Positions 51,971-61,400 of a DNA stretch of 64,000 bases are shown here, one piece after another. The stretch covers positions 13,328-77,327 of the forward strand of contig JACKJW010000012.1 of the NCBI GenBank assembly GCA_020637755.1. The letters run 5' to 3'. Positions within the stretch are counted from its first letter, which is position 1. Every line of letters begins with the position of its first letter. Origin of the DNA: Brucellaceae bacterium. GTDB taxonomy: Bacteria; Pseudomonadota; Alphaproteobacteria; Rhizobiales; Rhizobiaceae. Below the pieces are notes generated by a model. It did not search any database. It was given only the letters and a program-made list of their open reading frames with translations, and was not told where the DNA came from. Position numbers and translations under genes: made by a program.

Positions 51971-52903
51971 ATGAACCAGCGCGCGCAGCACAGGATTTGG
52001 GTGACAGGGAGCACCGGCCGCATTGGCGCGCGGCTCGTTCCCTTGCTGGGCGAAGCCGGGTTTGACGTCCATGGCTTCTCCGGCCCGCGCGGCGCGCGCG
52101 CGAGCGGGTTCGAGCCACTGCCGGAAACCGTAGGAGAACTGGCAGAGCGGATCGCCGGATCTGCCGCGCTGGTCCATCTTGCCGCGCCGAACCCGTCGCG
52201 CCTGCGTGCCGCCATAATCGGCCGTTCCGAACTGGAGCGCGACCATGTGCGCCTCGCCCGGCTTGCCGGAGAGGCGGTTCTGCTGGCCGGAGTTCCACGC
52301 CTCATCCATCTCAGTTCGGCGCGGGTTTATGGCATCCAGCCCAGCCCGTACCGCGAGGATGCCACACCGGCCCGGCCTGTCGATCCCTATGGCGATGCCA
52401 AGCTGGCTGCCGAGCGTGTCTTGTCGGAAGTGTTTGCCAGGGAACCGGACCGCCTCGTCATGCTGCGCGTGCCTGTTGTCCACGGAACGGGGCGGCTGGG
52501 TGCCGCCGGGCTGGCAGCGGAGATGGCGCGGCGCGGGCTGCCTCTGCCGCAGCGAATCGCCGGGGCGCGCAAGTCTGTCCTCGGCATCGAGAACCTTGCC
52601 GGTGCCATCGCCCATTTTTCCGATGCCACAAGACCAGGCGGCATCTTCAACATGGCCGACCCGGATATCCTGCGCTTTGGCGACTATGCCGGACTGTTCA
52701 TGGACGGAAGCGGAAGGCAAATCCGCGAGGCGCATTGGCCCGATCAACTGGCTGATATTGCAAAATTTTTGCCGGTGGCCGGCCCGGCCGTGCGCCATCT
52801 CGCAGCTGACTGCGTTCTCGATTGCACCAAGGCGCAGATGGCCGCCGGATGCACGGCCGGCCACACAACCGCGCATATGGTCCACGTCAGGAAAGCAGGA
52901 TAG
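51971..52903 (+). CDS. NAD-dependent epimerase/dehydratase (SDR)
   Basis: 310 residues. The Rossmann motif is RIWVTGSTGRIGARLVPLLG; LIHLSSARVYGIQPSPY and YGDAKLAAERVL give the YxxxK catalytic pair. It resembles UDP-glucose 4-epimerase-like or UDP-4-keto-sugar reductase enzymes such as WbpV-type, which would act on the product of the FlaA1/CapD dehydratase and supply the sugar for the WecA-type transferase. Its stop is near 52903, and the next gene starts 113 bases later after a hairpin. Confidence 0.87.
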   Translation: MNQRAQHRIWVTGSTGRIGARLVPLLGEAGFDVHGFSGPRGARASGFEPLPETVGELAERIAGSAALVHLAAPNPSRLRAAIIGRSELERDHVRLARLAGEAVLLAGVPRLIHLSSARVYGIQPSPYREDATPARPVDPYGDAKLAAERVLSEVFAREPDRLVMLRVPVVHGTGRLGAAGLAAEMARRGLPLPQRIAGARKSVLGIENLAGAIAHFSDATRPGGIFNMADPDILRFGDYAGLFMDGSGRQIREAHWPDQLADIAKFLPVAGPAVRHLAADCVLDCTKAQMAAGCTAGHTTAHMVHVRKAG

Positions 52904-52954
52904 CGCTAGGTCTTGCGCCTGCCTCGATGGCGCGATAGTGCGGTGCGGTATGGA

Positions 52955-52995
52955 TGGCCCGGCATGGTTGCATTTGCTTGCGGCTTGCCGGGCCA
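52955..52995. repeat. Intergenic 10-bp inverted repeat before the GT2 gene
   Basis: TGGCCCGGCA at 52955-52964 and TGCCGGGCCA at 52986-52995 are perfect inverted copies with a 21-base loop. No T-run follows, so a terminator is unlikely. It could be an RNA structure that affects processing or expression between the epimerase and glycosyltransferase genes. Confidence 0.4.
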
Positions 52996-53016
52996 GGCAA
53001 GGTTGGAACTGGCGCA

Positions 53017-53934
53017 ATGTCTGACGTGACGGTCCTCATGGCGACCTTCGACGGTGAGAAGTTTCTCGCCGCGCAGCTGGACACCATACGGTATCAGACC
53101 TGTGGCCGGATTGACGTGATCGTGTCCGATGACAAATCCACTGATTCCACCCGCGCGCTTCTGGAAGAGTGGCAAACCCGCTGGAGCAGGGGCCGGTTCA
53201 TCCTGCTGGACGGACCCGGAGAGGGCTTTGCGGAAAACTTCCGGAACCTCATCGTCAACGCGCCGGTGGAAACCGGTATTGTTGCCTTTGCCGACCAGGA
53301 CGACCTGTGGGATACCGAAAAACTGAAGGATGCAGGCGCCTGGCTGGCGTCACAGCCGCCCGGCATTCCGGCACTGTTTTGCGGCCGCACGGAGAATTTC
53401 GGGGCAGGCGGTGCCATTGGCCATTCCCCGCTCTTCCTGCGCCCGCCCTGCTTTTCCAATGCGCTGATCCAGTCCATCGCCGGCGGAAACACGATGGTGA
53501 TGAATCGTGAGGCGTTCGACCTGTTGCGGGAAGCCAGCCGCCGGACATCCTTTGTCAGCCACGACTGGTGGGCCTATCAACTGGTGACCGGTGCGGGCGG
53601 CATCGTCCATTATTCGGCCCGGCCTTACACGCGCTACCGCCAGCACGATGCCAACCAGGTGGGATCGAACAACACCCATCGCGCCCGCATGGCGCGCTTC
53701 CGCCTGTTGCTGGAAGGCCGCTTCAGGAAGTGGACGGATGCAAACATCGCGGCTCTTTCGCTGTGCCGCGACCTGCTCACCCCGGAAGCGCTGGAAACGC
53801 TGGACCGGTTCGCGCAAAGCCGCAATGCAGGGTTGCCGACAAGGCTGGCAGGATTGCAACACTCCGGTGTCTTCAGACAAACTAGTAAAGGTCAGGTTGC
53901 ACTTTATGTTGCAACTGCGTTGCGAAAAATCTGA
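53017..53934 (+). CDS. Glycosyltransferase family 2
   Basis: 305 residues. GT-A fold: VTVLMATFDGEKFLAAQLDT at the start, DVIVSDDKSTDST with the first Asp pair, and FADQDDLWDTEKL with the metal-binding DxD-like motif. It resembles rhamnosyltransferases of the RfbF/RfbG type (family 2), a sensible acceptor of the dTDP-rhamnose made by the next four genes. The last about 20 codons are AT-richer than the rest. The ATG at 53017 fits the family start; an open frame reaches back to 52954. rfbA follows after 72 bases. Confidence 0.9.
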   Translation: MSDVTVLMATFDGEKFLAAQLDTIRYQTCGRIDVIVSDDKSTDSTRALLEEWQTRWSRGRFILLDGPGEGFAENFRNLIVNAPVETGIVAFADQDDLWDTEKLKDAGAWLASQPPGIPALFCGRTENFGAGGAIGHSPLFLRPPCFSNALIQSIAGGNTMVMNREAFDLLREASRRTSFVSHDWWAYQLVTGAGGIVHYSARPYTRYRQHDANQVGSNNTHRARMARFRLLLEGRFRKWTDANIAALSLCRDLLTPEALETLDRFAQSRNAGLPTRLAGLQHSGVFRQTSKGQVALYVATALRKI

Positions 53935-54006
53935 GACGCGTTATGAAGGGGTTACCGGCCGACTCTCGGCTCTGTGCGGTGCCAGCCAGGTCGGGAAGGA
54001 GGCGAA

Positions 54007-54879
54007 ATGAAGGGAATAGTTCTTGCTGGCGGAAGCGGAACTCGGCTCTATCCGATGACCGTTGCTGCATCCAAGCAGATGTTGCCGGTCTACGACAAGC
54101 CGATGATCTACTACCCGCTCTCCACCCTCATGCTGGCGGGTATCCGGGAAATCCTGATCATATCCACGCCGCGCGACCTGCCGGTGTTCCGGCAATTGCT
54201 GGGCGACGGTTCGGAGTTCGGCGTGGAGCTTTCCTATGCCGAACAGCCAAGCCCGGATGGTCTGGCGCAGGCCTTCATCATCGGGCGCGATTTCATCGGG
54301 TCGGACAGCTGCGCACTGGTGCTGGGCGACAACATCTTCTACGGCGCCGGCCTTTCCAGGCTCTGCCGCCAGGCGGTCACCAAGGACAGCGGCGCCACCG
54401 TCTTTGCCTACTATGTGAGCGATCCTGAACGCTACGGCGTCATCGAATTCGATGCCTCCAGTGTTGCGCTCAGCATCGAGGAGAAGCCGGTAAAGCCGAA
54501 ATCCAACTGGGCAGTCACCGGCCTCTATTTCTACGACAATGACGTGGTGGACATTGCCGCCGCCGTGAAACCCTCGCCACGCGGCGAACTGGAAATCACC
54601 GATGTGAACCGCGCCTATCTGGAACGGGGCGACCTGACAGTCGCCAGGATGGGCCGCGGCTATGCATGGCTGGATACGGGCACGCCCGACTCCATGCATG
54701 AGGCAGCAGCCTTCGTACGCACCATCGAGCACCGGCAGGGCTTCAAGATCGCCTGCCTTGAGGAAATCGCCCTGGAGCAGGGCTGGCTTGACAGCGAGCA
54801 GGTCGTTGAGCGTGCCGGCGCGCTGGGCAAGGGCGATTACGCCAACTATCTTCGCCGCCGCGTACAGGAGCTAGCCTAG
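54007..54879 (+). CDS. rfbA: Glucose-1-phosphate thymidylyltransferase
   Basis: 290 residues. It has the signature GGSGTRLYPMTVAASKQMLP and YDKPMIYYPLSTLMLAGI, and VLGDNIFYGAGL; ends in KGDYANYLRRRVQELA. It makes dTDP-glucose from dTTP and glucose-1-phosphate, the first step of dTDP-L-rhamnose. The ATG at 54007 follows AGGAGGCGA. Its stop overlaps the rfbC start by one base. Confidence 0.96.
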   Translation: MKGIVLAGGSGTRLYPMTVAASKQMLPVYDKPMIYYPLSTLMLAGIREILIISTPRDLPVFRQLLGDGSEFGVELSYAEQPSPDGLAQAFIIGRDFIGSDSCALVLGDNIFYGAGLSRLCRQAVTKDSGATVFAYYVSDPERYGVIEFDASSVALSIEEKPVKPKSNWAVTGLYFYDNDVVDIAAAVKPSPRGELEITDVNRAYLERGDLTVARMGRGYAWLDTGTPDSMHEAAAFVRTIEHRQGFKIACLEEIALEQGWLDSEQVVERAGALGKGDYANYLRRRVQELA

Positions 54880-55445
54880 TGCCCGAGTTCCGCCAGACAG
54901 CGCTGCCCGGAGTTGTCGAGATCATTCCCGACCGCTTCGGCGATGCGCGTGGCTTCTTTTCCGAGACCTGGAACCGGAGGCTTTTCTCGGAAGCGGGTAT
55001 TGACCTTGATTTTGTGCAGGACAACCACTCCCTCTCCAGGGATCGAGGCGTCCTGCGCGGCCTTCACTACCAGACCGATCCCTTCGCGCAGGACAAGCTG
55101 GTGCGCGTCACCCGCGGGCGTGTTTTCGATGTCGCCGTGGATATCCGCGAGGGGTCACCCCACTATGCGCAATGGGTCGGTGTCGAGCTGTCAGCCGAAA
55201 AGGGCAACCAGTTCCTGATTCCGCGCGGCTTCGCCCATGGCTTCGTCACGCTCGAACCCGATACGGAGTTTCTCTACAAGGTCACGAATTTCTACGCGCG
55301 CGACTGCGACCGCGCGATCCGTTTTGACGACCCGGCCATCGGAATCGATTGGCCGGTCAGCGCCGGAGACATGACGCTCTCCGACAAGGACCGCGCGGCG
55401 CCGCTGCTGGCTGACGCGGACAACACTTTCGTATTCGGGGAATGA
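54879..55445 (+). CDS. rfbC: dTDP-4-dehydrorhamnose 3,5-epimerase
   Basis: 188 residues from a GTG that overlaps the rfbA stop (TAGTG). DRFGDARGFFSETWN, FVQDNHSLSRDRGVLRGLHY and LIPRGFAHGFVTLEPDTEFLYK are RmlC signatures, with the catalytic His in LRGLHYQ. It epimerises C3 and C5 of the 4-keto sugar. Its stop overlaps the rfbB start (ATGA at 55442-55445). Confidence 0.95.
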   Translation: MPEFRQTALPGVVEIIPDRFGDARGFFSETWNRRLFSEAGIDLDFVQDNHSLSRDRGVLRGLHYQTDPFAQDKLVRVTRGRVFDVAVDIREGSPHYAQWVGVELSAEKGNQFLIPRGFAHGFVTLEPDTEFLYKVTNFYARDCDRAIRFDDPAIGIDWPVSAGDMTLSDKDRAAPLLADADNTFVFGE

Positions 55446-56506
55446 CCATGCGGATACTCGTCACCGGCGGTGCTGGATTCATCGGGTCGGCGGTCTGCCG
55501 GCAACTGGTGGCGAGCGGCCACAAGGTCGTCAATGTCGACAAGCTGACCTATGCCGGAAACCTGGCCTCGCTGCGCTCCATCGAGAACCAGCCGGGCTAC
55601 GCATTTGCGCAGGCCGACATTTGCGATGGCGATACCATGCTGGACATCATGCGCAGCCATGATGTGGATGCGGTGATGCATCTGGCCGCCGAAAGCCACG
55701 TCGACCGCTCCATCGACGGGCCGGACGTCTTTGTCGAAACCAACGTTGTCGGCACGGTCAAGCTGTTGACGGCCGCGCTGCGCCATCTCGAACGGCTGGA
55801 CGGCGAGCGGCGGGATGCCTTCCGCTTCCACCACATCTCCACCGATGAGGTCTATGGCGACCTGCCGTTCGACAGCGGCATCTTCACCGAGGAAACGCCC
55901 TACGACCCGTCGTCGCCCTATTCGGCCTCCAAGGCCGCCTCCGACCACTTCGTGCGGGCCTGGCACCACACCTATGGCCTGCCCACGGTGGTGACGAACT
56001 GCTCCAACAATTACGGGCCGTTCCATTTTCCCGAAAAGCTCATCCCGCTGGTGACGCTCAATGCGCTCGACGGCAAGCCTCTGCCGGTCTACGGCAAGGG
56101 CGAAAACGTGCGCGACTGGCTCTTCGTGGAAGACCATGCCGTGGCTCTGGAAACCGTGGTGACCAAGGGTGTCGTCGGCGAAACCTACAACATCGGTGGA
56201 AACTCCGAGCGCACGAACCTCACCGTGGTGGAAACGATTTGCGATAGTCTCGACCGCGAGAAGCCGCGCGCCGACGGGCGCAGCTACCGCGAGCAGATCA
56301 CCTTCGTGACGGATCGTCCGGGCCATGACCGGCGCTATGCCATCGACGCGACGAAGATCCGCGACGAACTGGGATGGGCACCCAGGCAGACCTTCGAATC
56401 CGGTCTGACGCGAACCATCCGCTGGTATCTGGACAATGAATGGTGGTGGAAGCCCCTGCGCGACGCCGGTGCCACGTCACGGCGCGGCGAACGCAAGGCC
56501 GGGTGA
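55442..56506 (+). CDS. rfbB: dTDP-glucose 4,6-dehydratase
   Basis: 354 residues. ILVTGGAGFIGSAVCRQLVA is the NAD motif; MHLAAESHVDRSIDGPD and HISTDEVYGDLP are family motifs, and the catalytic pair is in PYSASKAASDHFVRAWHHTY (YxxxK). It makes dTDP-4-keto-6-deoxyglucose. The start ATGACCATG allows 55442 or 55448. rfbD follows after 22 bases. Confidence 0.96.
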   Translation: MTMRILVTGGAGFIGSAVCRQLVASGHKVVNVDKLTYAGNLASLRSIENQPGYAFAQADICDGDTMLDIMRSHDVDAVMHLAAESHVDRSIDGPDVFVETNVVGTVKLLTAALRHLERLDGERRDAFRFHHISTDEVYGDLPFDSGIFTEETPYDPSSPYSASKAASDHFVRAWHHTYGLPTVVTNCSNNYGPFHFPEKLIPLVTLNALDGKPLPVYGKGENVRDWLFVEDHAVALETVVTKGVVGETYNIGGNSERTNLTVVETICDSLDREKPRADGRSYREQITFVTDRPGHDRRYAIDATKIRDELGWAPRQTFESGLTRTIRWYLDNEWWWKPLRDAGATSRRGERKAG

Positions 56507-56528
56507 AGCAGGAACGGGGGACCGACAT

Positions 56529-58355
56529 ATGCGCCTCTTGGTGACGGGAACGGAAGGCCAGGTCGTCAGGGCCCTGACGGAGCAGGCAGGCGAGGCAGGC
56601 ATCGCCTGCATGGCCATCGGACGGCCCCGGCTTGACCTTGCCGCCGGTCCCGCTGCCCGCGATGCGCTGGATGCCGCCATCGCCGATTTCGGCCCGACCA
56701 TGCTGGTCAATGCAGCCGCCTATACCGCCGTGGACCAGGCCGAAGATGAGCCGTATCTCGCAGACGCCGTCAACGGCGAGGGCGCGGGTATGGTGGCCGC
56801 CGCCGCCGCCGCCGCCGGGCTGCCTGTAGTCCAGCTTTCGACCGACTACGTTTTCGACGGCACCAAGGCGGGACCCTATCTCGAGAGCGATCCGGTCAAT
56901 CCCCAGGGGGCCTACGGGCGATCGAAGCTTGCCGGTGAAGAGGCCGTTCGGGCGGCCAACCCGCATCATGTGATCCTGCGCACGGCCTGGGTTTACAGCC
57001 CCTTCGGCAAGAATTTCCTGAAGACCATGCTGAACCTGGCCGCGACGCGCGACGAGTTGCGCGTGGTGGCCGACCAGATCGGAAATCCGACCGCCGCCCA
57101 CGATATTGCAGGCGCGATCATCGCCGTTGGCAGGATGCTGGATGCCGATCCGGGGTTTGACATCTGGGGCACCTATCATTTTGCCGGTCCCGAGCCCATG
57201 TCCTGGGCGGATTTCGCCGCGATGATCTTTGCGCAAAGCGCGGCACGCGGCGGCCCCTCGGCGCAGGTGGCCCCGATCACCACCGCCGGCTATCCGACCA
57301 AGGCGCTGCGTCCGGCCAACTCGCAGCTCGATACCAGCCGGTTCACGGCGACCTTCGGGCTTCATCCGGCCCCGGTGGCGCAAGGAATTGCGAGCGCCAT
57401 TGCGCGCTTCTCGGAGGGGCAGGGTGTAGGGCAGCAGGAAAAACCGGCTGCGGGCTTTGCCGATGTCGATGTGAGGAACCGCCTCGTCGAATTGCTGCGC
57501 CCAGGTTTCGAGACGCGCCTGGATGCCAAGCTGAAACAGGGGATGGCTGCGGCTCCGGCGGTTGAGCGCACCCTGGCGGAGGTCCGCGCAGGTCTCGACA
57601 GGCAGGTCGCGGCACTGAGAAACACCAAGCCCGAACAGGCTGCCGCCATCGAGCGGGTCTCGCCAGACGTGTTCGATGAACTCGCCGCACTGGGCATGCG
57701 CATCGCAGGCGTTGAGGCCGTCGTTGCCGCTGAGGGGACGCAGCCGCCCATGGCACAGCCTTTGGTGGACAGTTCCGATCCTGTTGAAGACCATCCCGGT
57801 CATCTGGCTGCCAACGACCATGGCGGGCGGCCGGACGGCAACCGCACGGAATCAGTTCCCGCGAAAGGCCGTGGGGGCGCGCTGTACTCCGGCATTGCGC
57901 TGGGCATGATGGCCGGAGCAGGGCTGATGTGGCTTGCCGGATCGGCCGGCCTGTTCGGCGCGGCTGCCCAACCCGGCCCCGGTGTGATCGTGATTCCGGA
58001 TGACCGGCTCGCTGTCATGCAGGAGGCGCTGAAGGATTGGCGCAAGGCGCTCGAAGCGGCCGAAAAGCGCTTCAAGGAAAACGACTTTGGCAAGGCGGCC
58101 GCCGATGATCGCTGGCTGCCGCTCCAGCAGGTTCACCGGGACCTGTTTGACGCCGTTCCTGTGAAGTCGCGTGCGGGTGTCAGCATGATACTGCGCAGGG
58201 GAAAGAACGGCGGCTACAAGATGCTGGTGCAGGGACCGCTTTGCAATATCGTCAAGGCGACGGAGCCGTCCATGGTCGATCCGGTGCGCGACAGGCCCTA
58301 CCTCGAGCTTTGCTGGCAGTTCGGCGTGTGGGATGAGACGGGGGCAAAATTCTGA
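56529..58355 (+). CDS. rfbD: dTDP-4-dehydrorhamnose reductase fused to a membrane-anchored C-terminal region
   Basis: 608 residues, about twice the usual RmlD length. Residues 1-296 are a normal reductase: MRLLVTGTEGQVVRAL, VNAAAYTAVDQAEDEPYLAD, STDYVFDGTKAGPY, the YxxxK pair in GAYGRSKLAGEE and FAGPEPMSWADFA. Residues 297-450 are Ala/Glu/Arg-rich, probably helical. One hydrophobic segment lies at about 451-478, and the last about 120 residues (485-608) form an unrecognised soluble domain with Trp-rich ends (DDRWLPLQQVHRDLF, LELCWQFGVWDETG). The frame is continuous. The extension may place the last enzyme of dTDP-rhamnose synthesis at the membrane. Confidence 0.9.
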   Translation: MRLLVTGTEGQVVRALTEQAGEAGIACMAIGRPRLDLAAGPAARDALDAAIADFGPTMLVNAAAYTAVDQAEDEPYLADAVNGEGAGMVAAAAAAAGLPVVQLSTDYVFDGTKAGPYLESDPVNPQGAYGRSKLAGEEAVRAANPHHVILRTAWVYSPFGKNFLKTMLNLAATRDELRVVADQIGNPTAAHDIAGAIIAVGRMLDADPGFDIWGTYHFAGPEPMSWADFAAMIFAQSAARGGPSAQVAPITTAGYPTKALRPANSQLDTSRFTATFGLHPAPVAQGIASAIARFSEGQGVGQQEKPAAGFADVDVRNRLVELLRPGFETRLDAKLKQGMAAAPAVERTLAEVRAGLDRQVAALRNTKPEQAAAIERVSPDVFDELAALGMRIAGVEAVVAAEGTQPPMAQPLVDSSDPVEDHPGHLAANDHGGRPDGNRTESVPAKGRGGALYSGIALGMMAGAGLMWLAGSAGLFGAAAQPGPGVIVIPDDRLAVMQEALKDWRKALEAAEKRFKENDFGKAAADDRWLPLQQVHRDLFDAVPVKSRAGVSMILRRGKNGGYKMLVQGPLCNIVKATEPSMVDPVRDRPYLELCWQFGVWDETGAKF

Positions 58356-58470
58356 TGAGCAAAGCTTCCAGAACCAAGGGACAAATACCTGTCGGCAAGC
58401 TGCTATTACTGATTGCGCTTTCCCGCCAGTGTGGAATGAAAGACGGGAAGCCTGTGCGGAAACTGGAATC

Positions 58471-61400
58471 ATGACGGATCGAGAGATATCGGCGCCCCCG
58501 AGGAGGCGTGCACCGCGCGTGCAAAAGGGACAAAAACCTCTTCCTGTCGCGGAACGTCAGGCGCCTGCGCTCCCCGCCAAGACATGCGTACTCTTCCTTG
58601 GCATGCACCGCTCCGGCACCAGCGCGCTGACGCGTCTGGTCAGCATGTTGGGTGCTGCTCTGCCGCGAACCTTGCTCGGCGGTGGGGTGGGGAATGAGAC
58701 CGGCCATTGGGAGCCAGAGCGGCTCATCGCCTACCATGACCGCATGCTCGCCGATCTGGGGTCGGCCTGGCATGACTGGACACCACTCGACATGAAACGG
58801 CTGCCCTTGGCACGCCGCGAGCAACTGGCGAAGGATATCGCCGAAATCGTTGACGAAGATTACGGGAGCGCTCCGCTCATTGTTCTCAAGGAGCCGCGCA
58901 TCGCCCGGTTTGCGCCCTTCTTTAGCGGCGTTCTGACCGGTGCCGGCTATGATGTGAAGGCCATTGTGCCCTTCCGCAACCCCCTTGACGTGATTGATTC
59001 CCTGCTCTCCAGAAAATCCGTGTGGCCGGCCGGTCATGACCGGAGCGACGCCGCCCTCCTATGGCTGACGCACATGCTGGAAGCCGAGCGCGCCGCCCGG
59101 AGCTCGCCTCATGTCGTGGTATCTTATGAATCGGTCATGGCTGACCCGGTCGAAGCGCTTCATCACGTGGTCGGGAAGCTCGAACTTGAAACACCGAGGA
59201 CAGTCGATGAAGTCGGCGGCGATATTGCCGCGTTCATCAACGAAGCCCAACGCCACCATGAGAGCCGTCCCGATGAGGTATTGCTTGATCCGCAGTTGAC
59301 CGGCTGGGTGGCGGATACCTACGCTGCGCTGCGCGACCTGGAGGCTGGCCGCAACATTGACGGTGCTCGTGAGGCGCTCGATCGCATCCGCGAGGAGTTT
59401 CTGTCGGCAACGCCGCTTCTGAATGCCTCTGCAGCCGCGCGCCGGGCGGCGGAAGCAGCGGCCGCAGAGGCGCGCGAAAAGCTCGTGTTGATGGACGCGG
59501 AGCGCGAAAGCCTCGTGGCCGAAAAGGACAGGCTTGCCACTGCACGGGAAGCGGCAATCGGCGAACTTCGGGCGCGCCTTGAGGAATGGGGCGGTCATAC
59601 CTCTGGTCTGCAGGCGGAGCTGGACGCCGCACGAGCGGCCCATGCCGCCTCGGAAGAGGCGCGGCAGCAGGCAGCATGCGAACAAGCGGCGATTACAGAA
59701 GCCCGTGAAAGCGCACTCAATGCCGCGCGGGACGAGCTTGAAGGCTTGCGCAATCAGCTTGCGGCCTTGAACGATGAACGCGATGCCGTGGTTGCGGAGC
59801 GGGATCGCCAAGCCGAGGCACTTCAGGCGCGCATTGCGGAATTGGACGGACATGCGTCCGGTTTGCAGGCGGAACTGGATGCCGCGAGGGCGGCTCATGC
59901 TGCCTCGGAAGAGGCGCGGCAACAGGCAGCGAGTGAGCAGGCTGTTGCCATTAAAGCGCGTGAAAGTGCCCTCAACGCCATGCGCGACGAGCTGGAGCAA
60001 CAGCGCAAGCTCTTGGAAGAGCGCGATATTGCCTTGGCCGAAGCGCAAGGCAGCCAGAAGGTCAGCGAGGACCGGTTTGTTCAGGCTCAGGCTGAGTTGG
60101 AAGATCTACGCAAGGAGATTGTCGATCTGACGGCCCAGCTGGACACAGCCAGGGCAGAGGAAGCGGAAAGGCAGGCACTGCTCGATCAGCTGGCGCAAGC
60201 CACGGACAGCAAGCACGAACTCGAGCAGGCTTTGGAAGCACGACAGCTGCGCCACCTTAAGGAAATTCAAACGCTCAGCGCCGAACTGGAGGCCGAGCGT
60301 CACACGGCAGCGGCCGCATCCGCCACCCGCATCGCCCGCCTGGCTGAGCTGATGCAATCCCAGAAAAATCTGGAATCGACCCTTGACGTCATGCGTCGGG
60401 AAAATGATAGGATTGTTCCCCTGCGCGCTGACCTCGAACGCGCCAAAGCCGATGCGAGCCGCGCCGAAGACGTCAGGAAAAGCCTGGAAGCTGAATTGAC
60501 CGGGACCAGACAGCAGCTGGCCATAGTGGAAGCGGAGAAAAAAACACAAGTCGATGCGTTGGAAATGCGTGTCCGGAAGATTGGCAACGAGCAAACGGCC
60601 GCTCTTCGTGAATCGGCCGATGCCCGGAACGATCTTGATCGGGCGCGGCGCAAGCTGGAAGAGCTGGAACGCACTGCCGAGTCAAGCAGAGCCCTCAGCG
60701 AGGCGAAGGCCATTGAGCTCAAAAAGAACCTGGCCGAAACAGAAAACAAACTCAATGCAGTGAGTGCGGCCGCTGAAAAAGCGGCAACCGAGGCGCTGGC
60801 GGCGCGCCAATCGGCTGAAGAAGAGATCGCTAGGCTTGAAACTGAAGCCGGACATCTGCGCGCAGAATTTGAGAAACGCAATGCAGAATATGTGGAAGCC
60901 AAGGCGGCACTCGCCGGCGAAACTGAGCGCGCGGCAAACTTCCAGGCCGCCCTTGAAGCAGAAGCGGCCAAGGCAAGAGATTTTGAGGTTCGGCTTGCCG
61001 ATACAGTCAATGAAGCTGACCAAGCGCGCCTGAAACTCCAGCATGCCGAAACCGAAATCGTATTGACACACGATGCCTACCGCAAGTCGACCTCATGGAG
61101 ACTGGCCGCGCCGATTAGGGGCGTGAAACTAACGGCGTCGGCAGTCTTGCGATTTCCACGCCGTATCATCAGCAACCTGCGCAAAGTACCTCATGTTGTC
61201 AATTTTGCGGGTGGATTGGTTCCTGCTGGCAGAAAATTCTTGGGCACTTATCGGCGCGAAGGGCTGGACGGCATTCGGTGGCGAATGGATTATGCCGAGC
61301 GCGAAGGGCAGAACAGTCGGTCAGGAAAGGCCAAGCCAGTTGAATCTCAAATTGTGGTGCCGGATGATGCGCCGGCAGTATTTTTTCCTGCGTCACGGTC

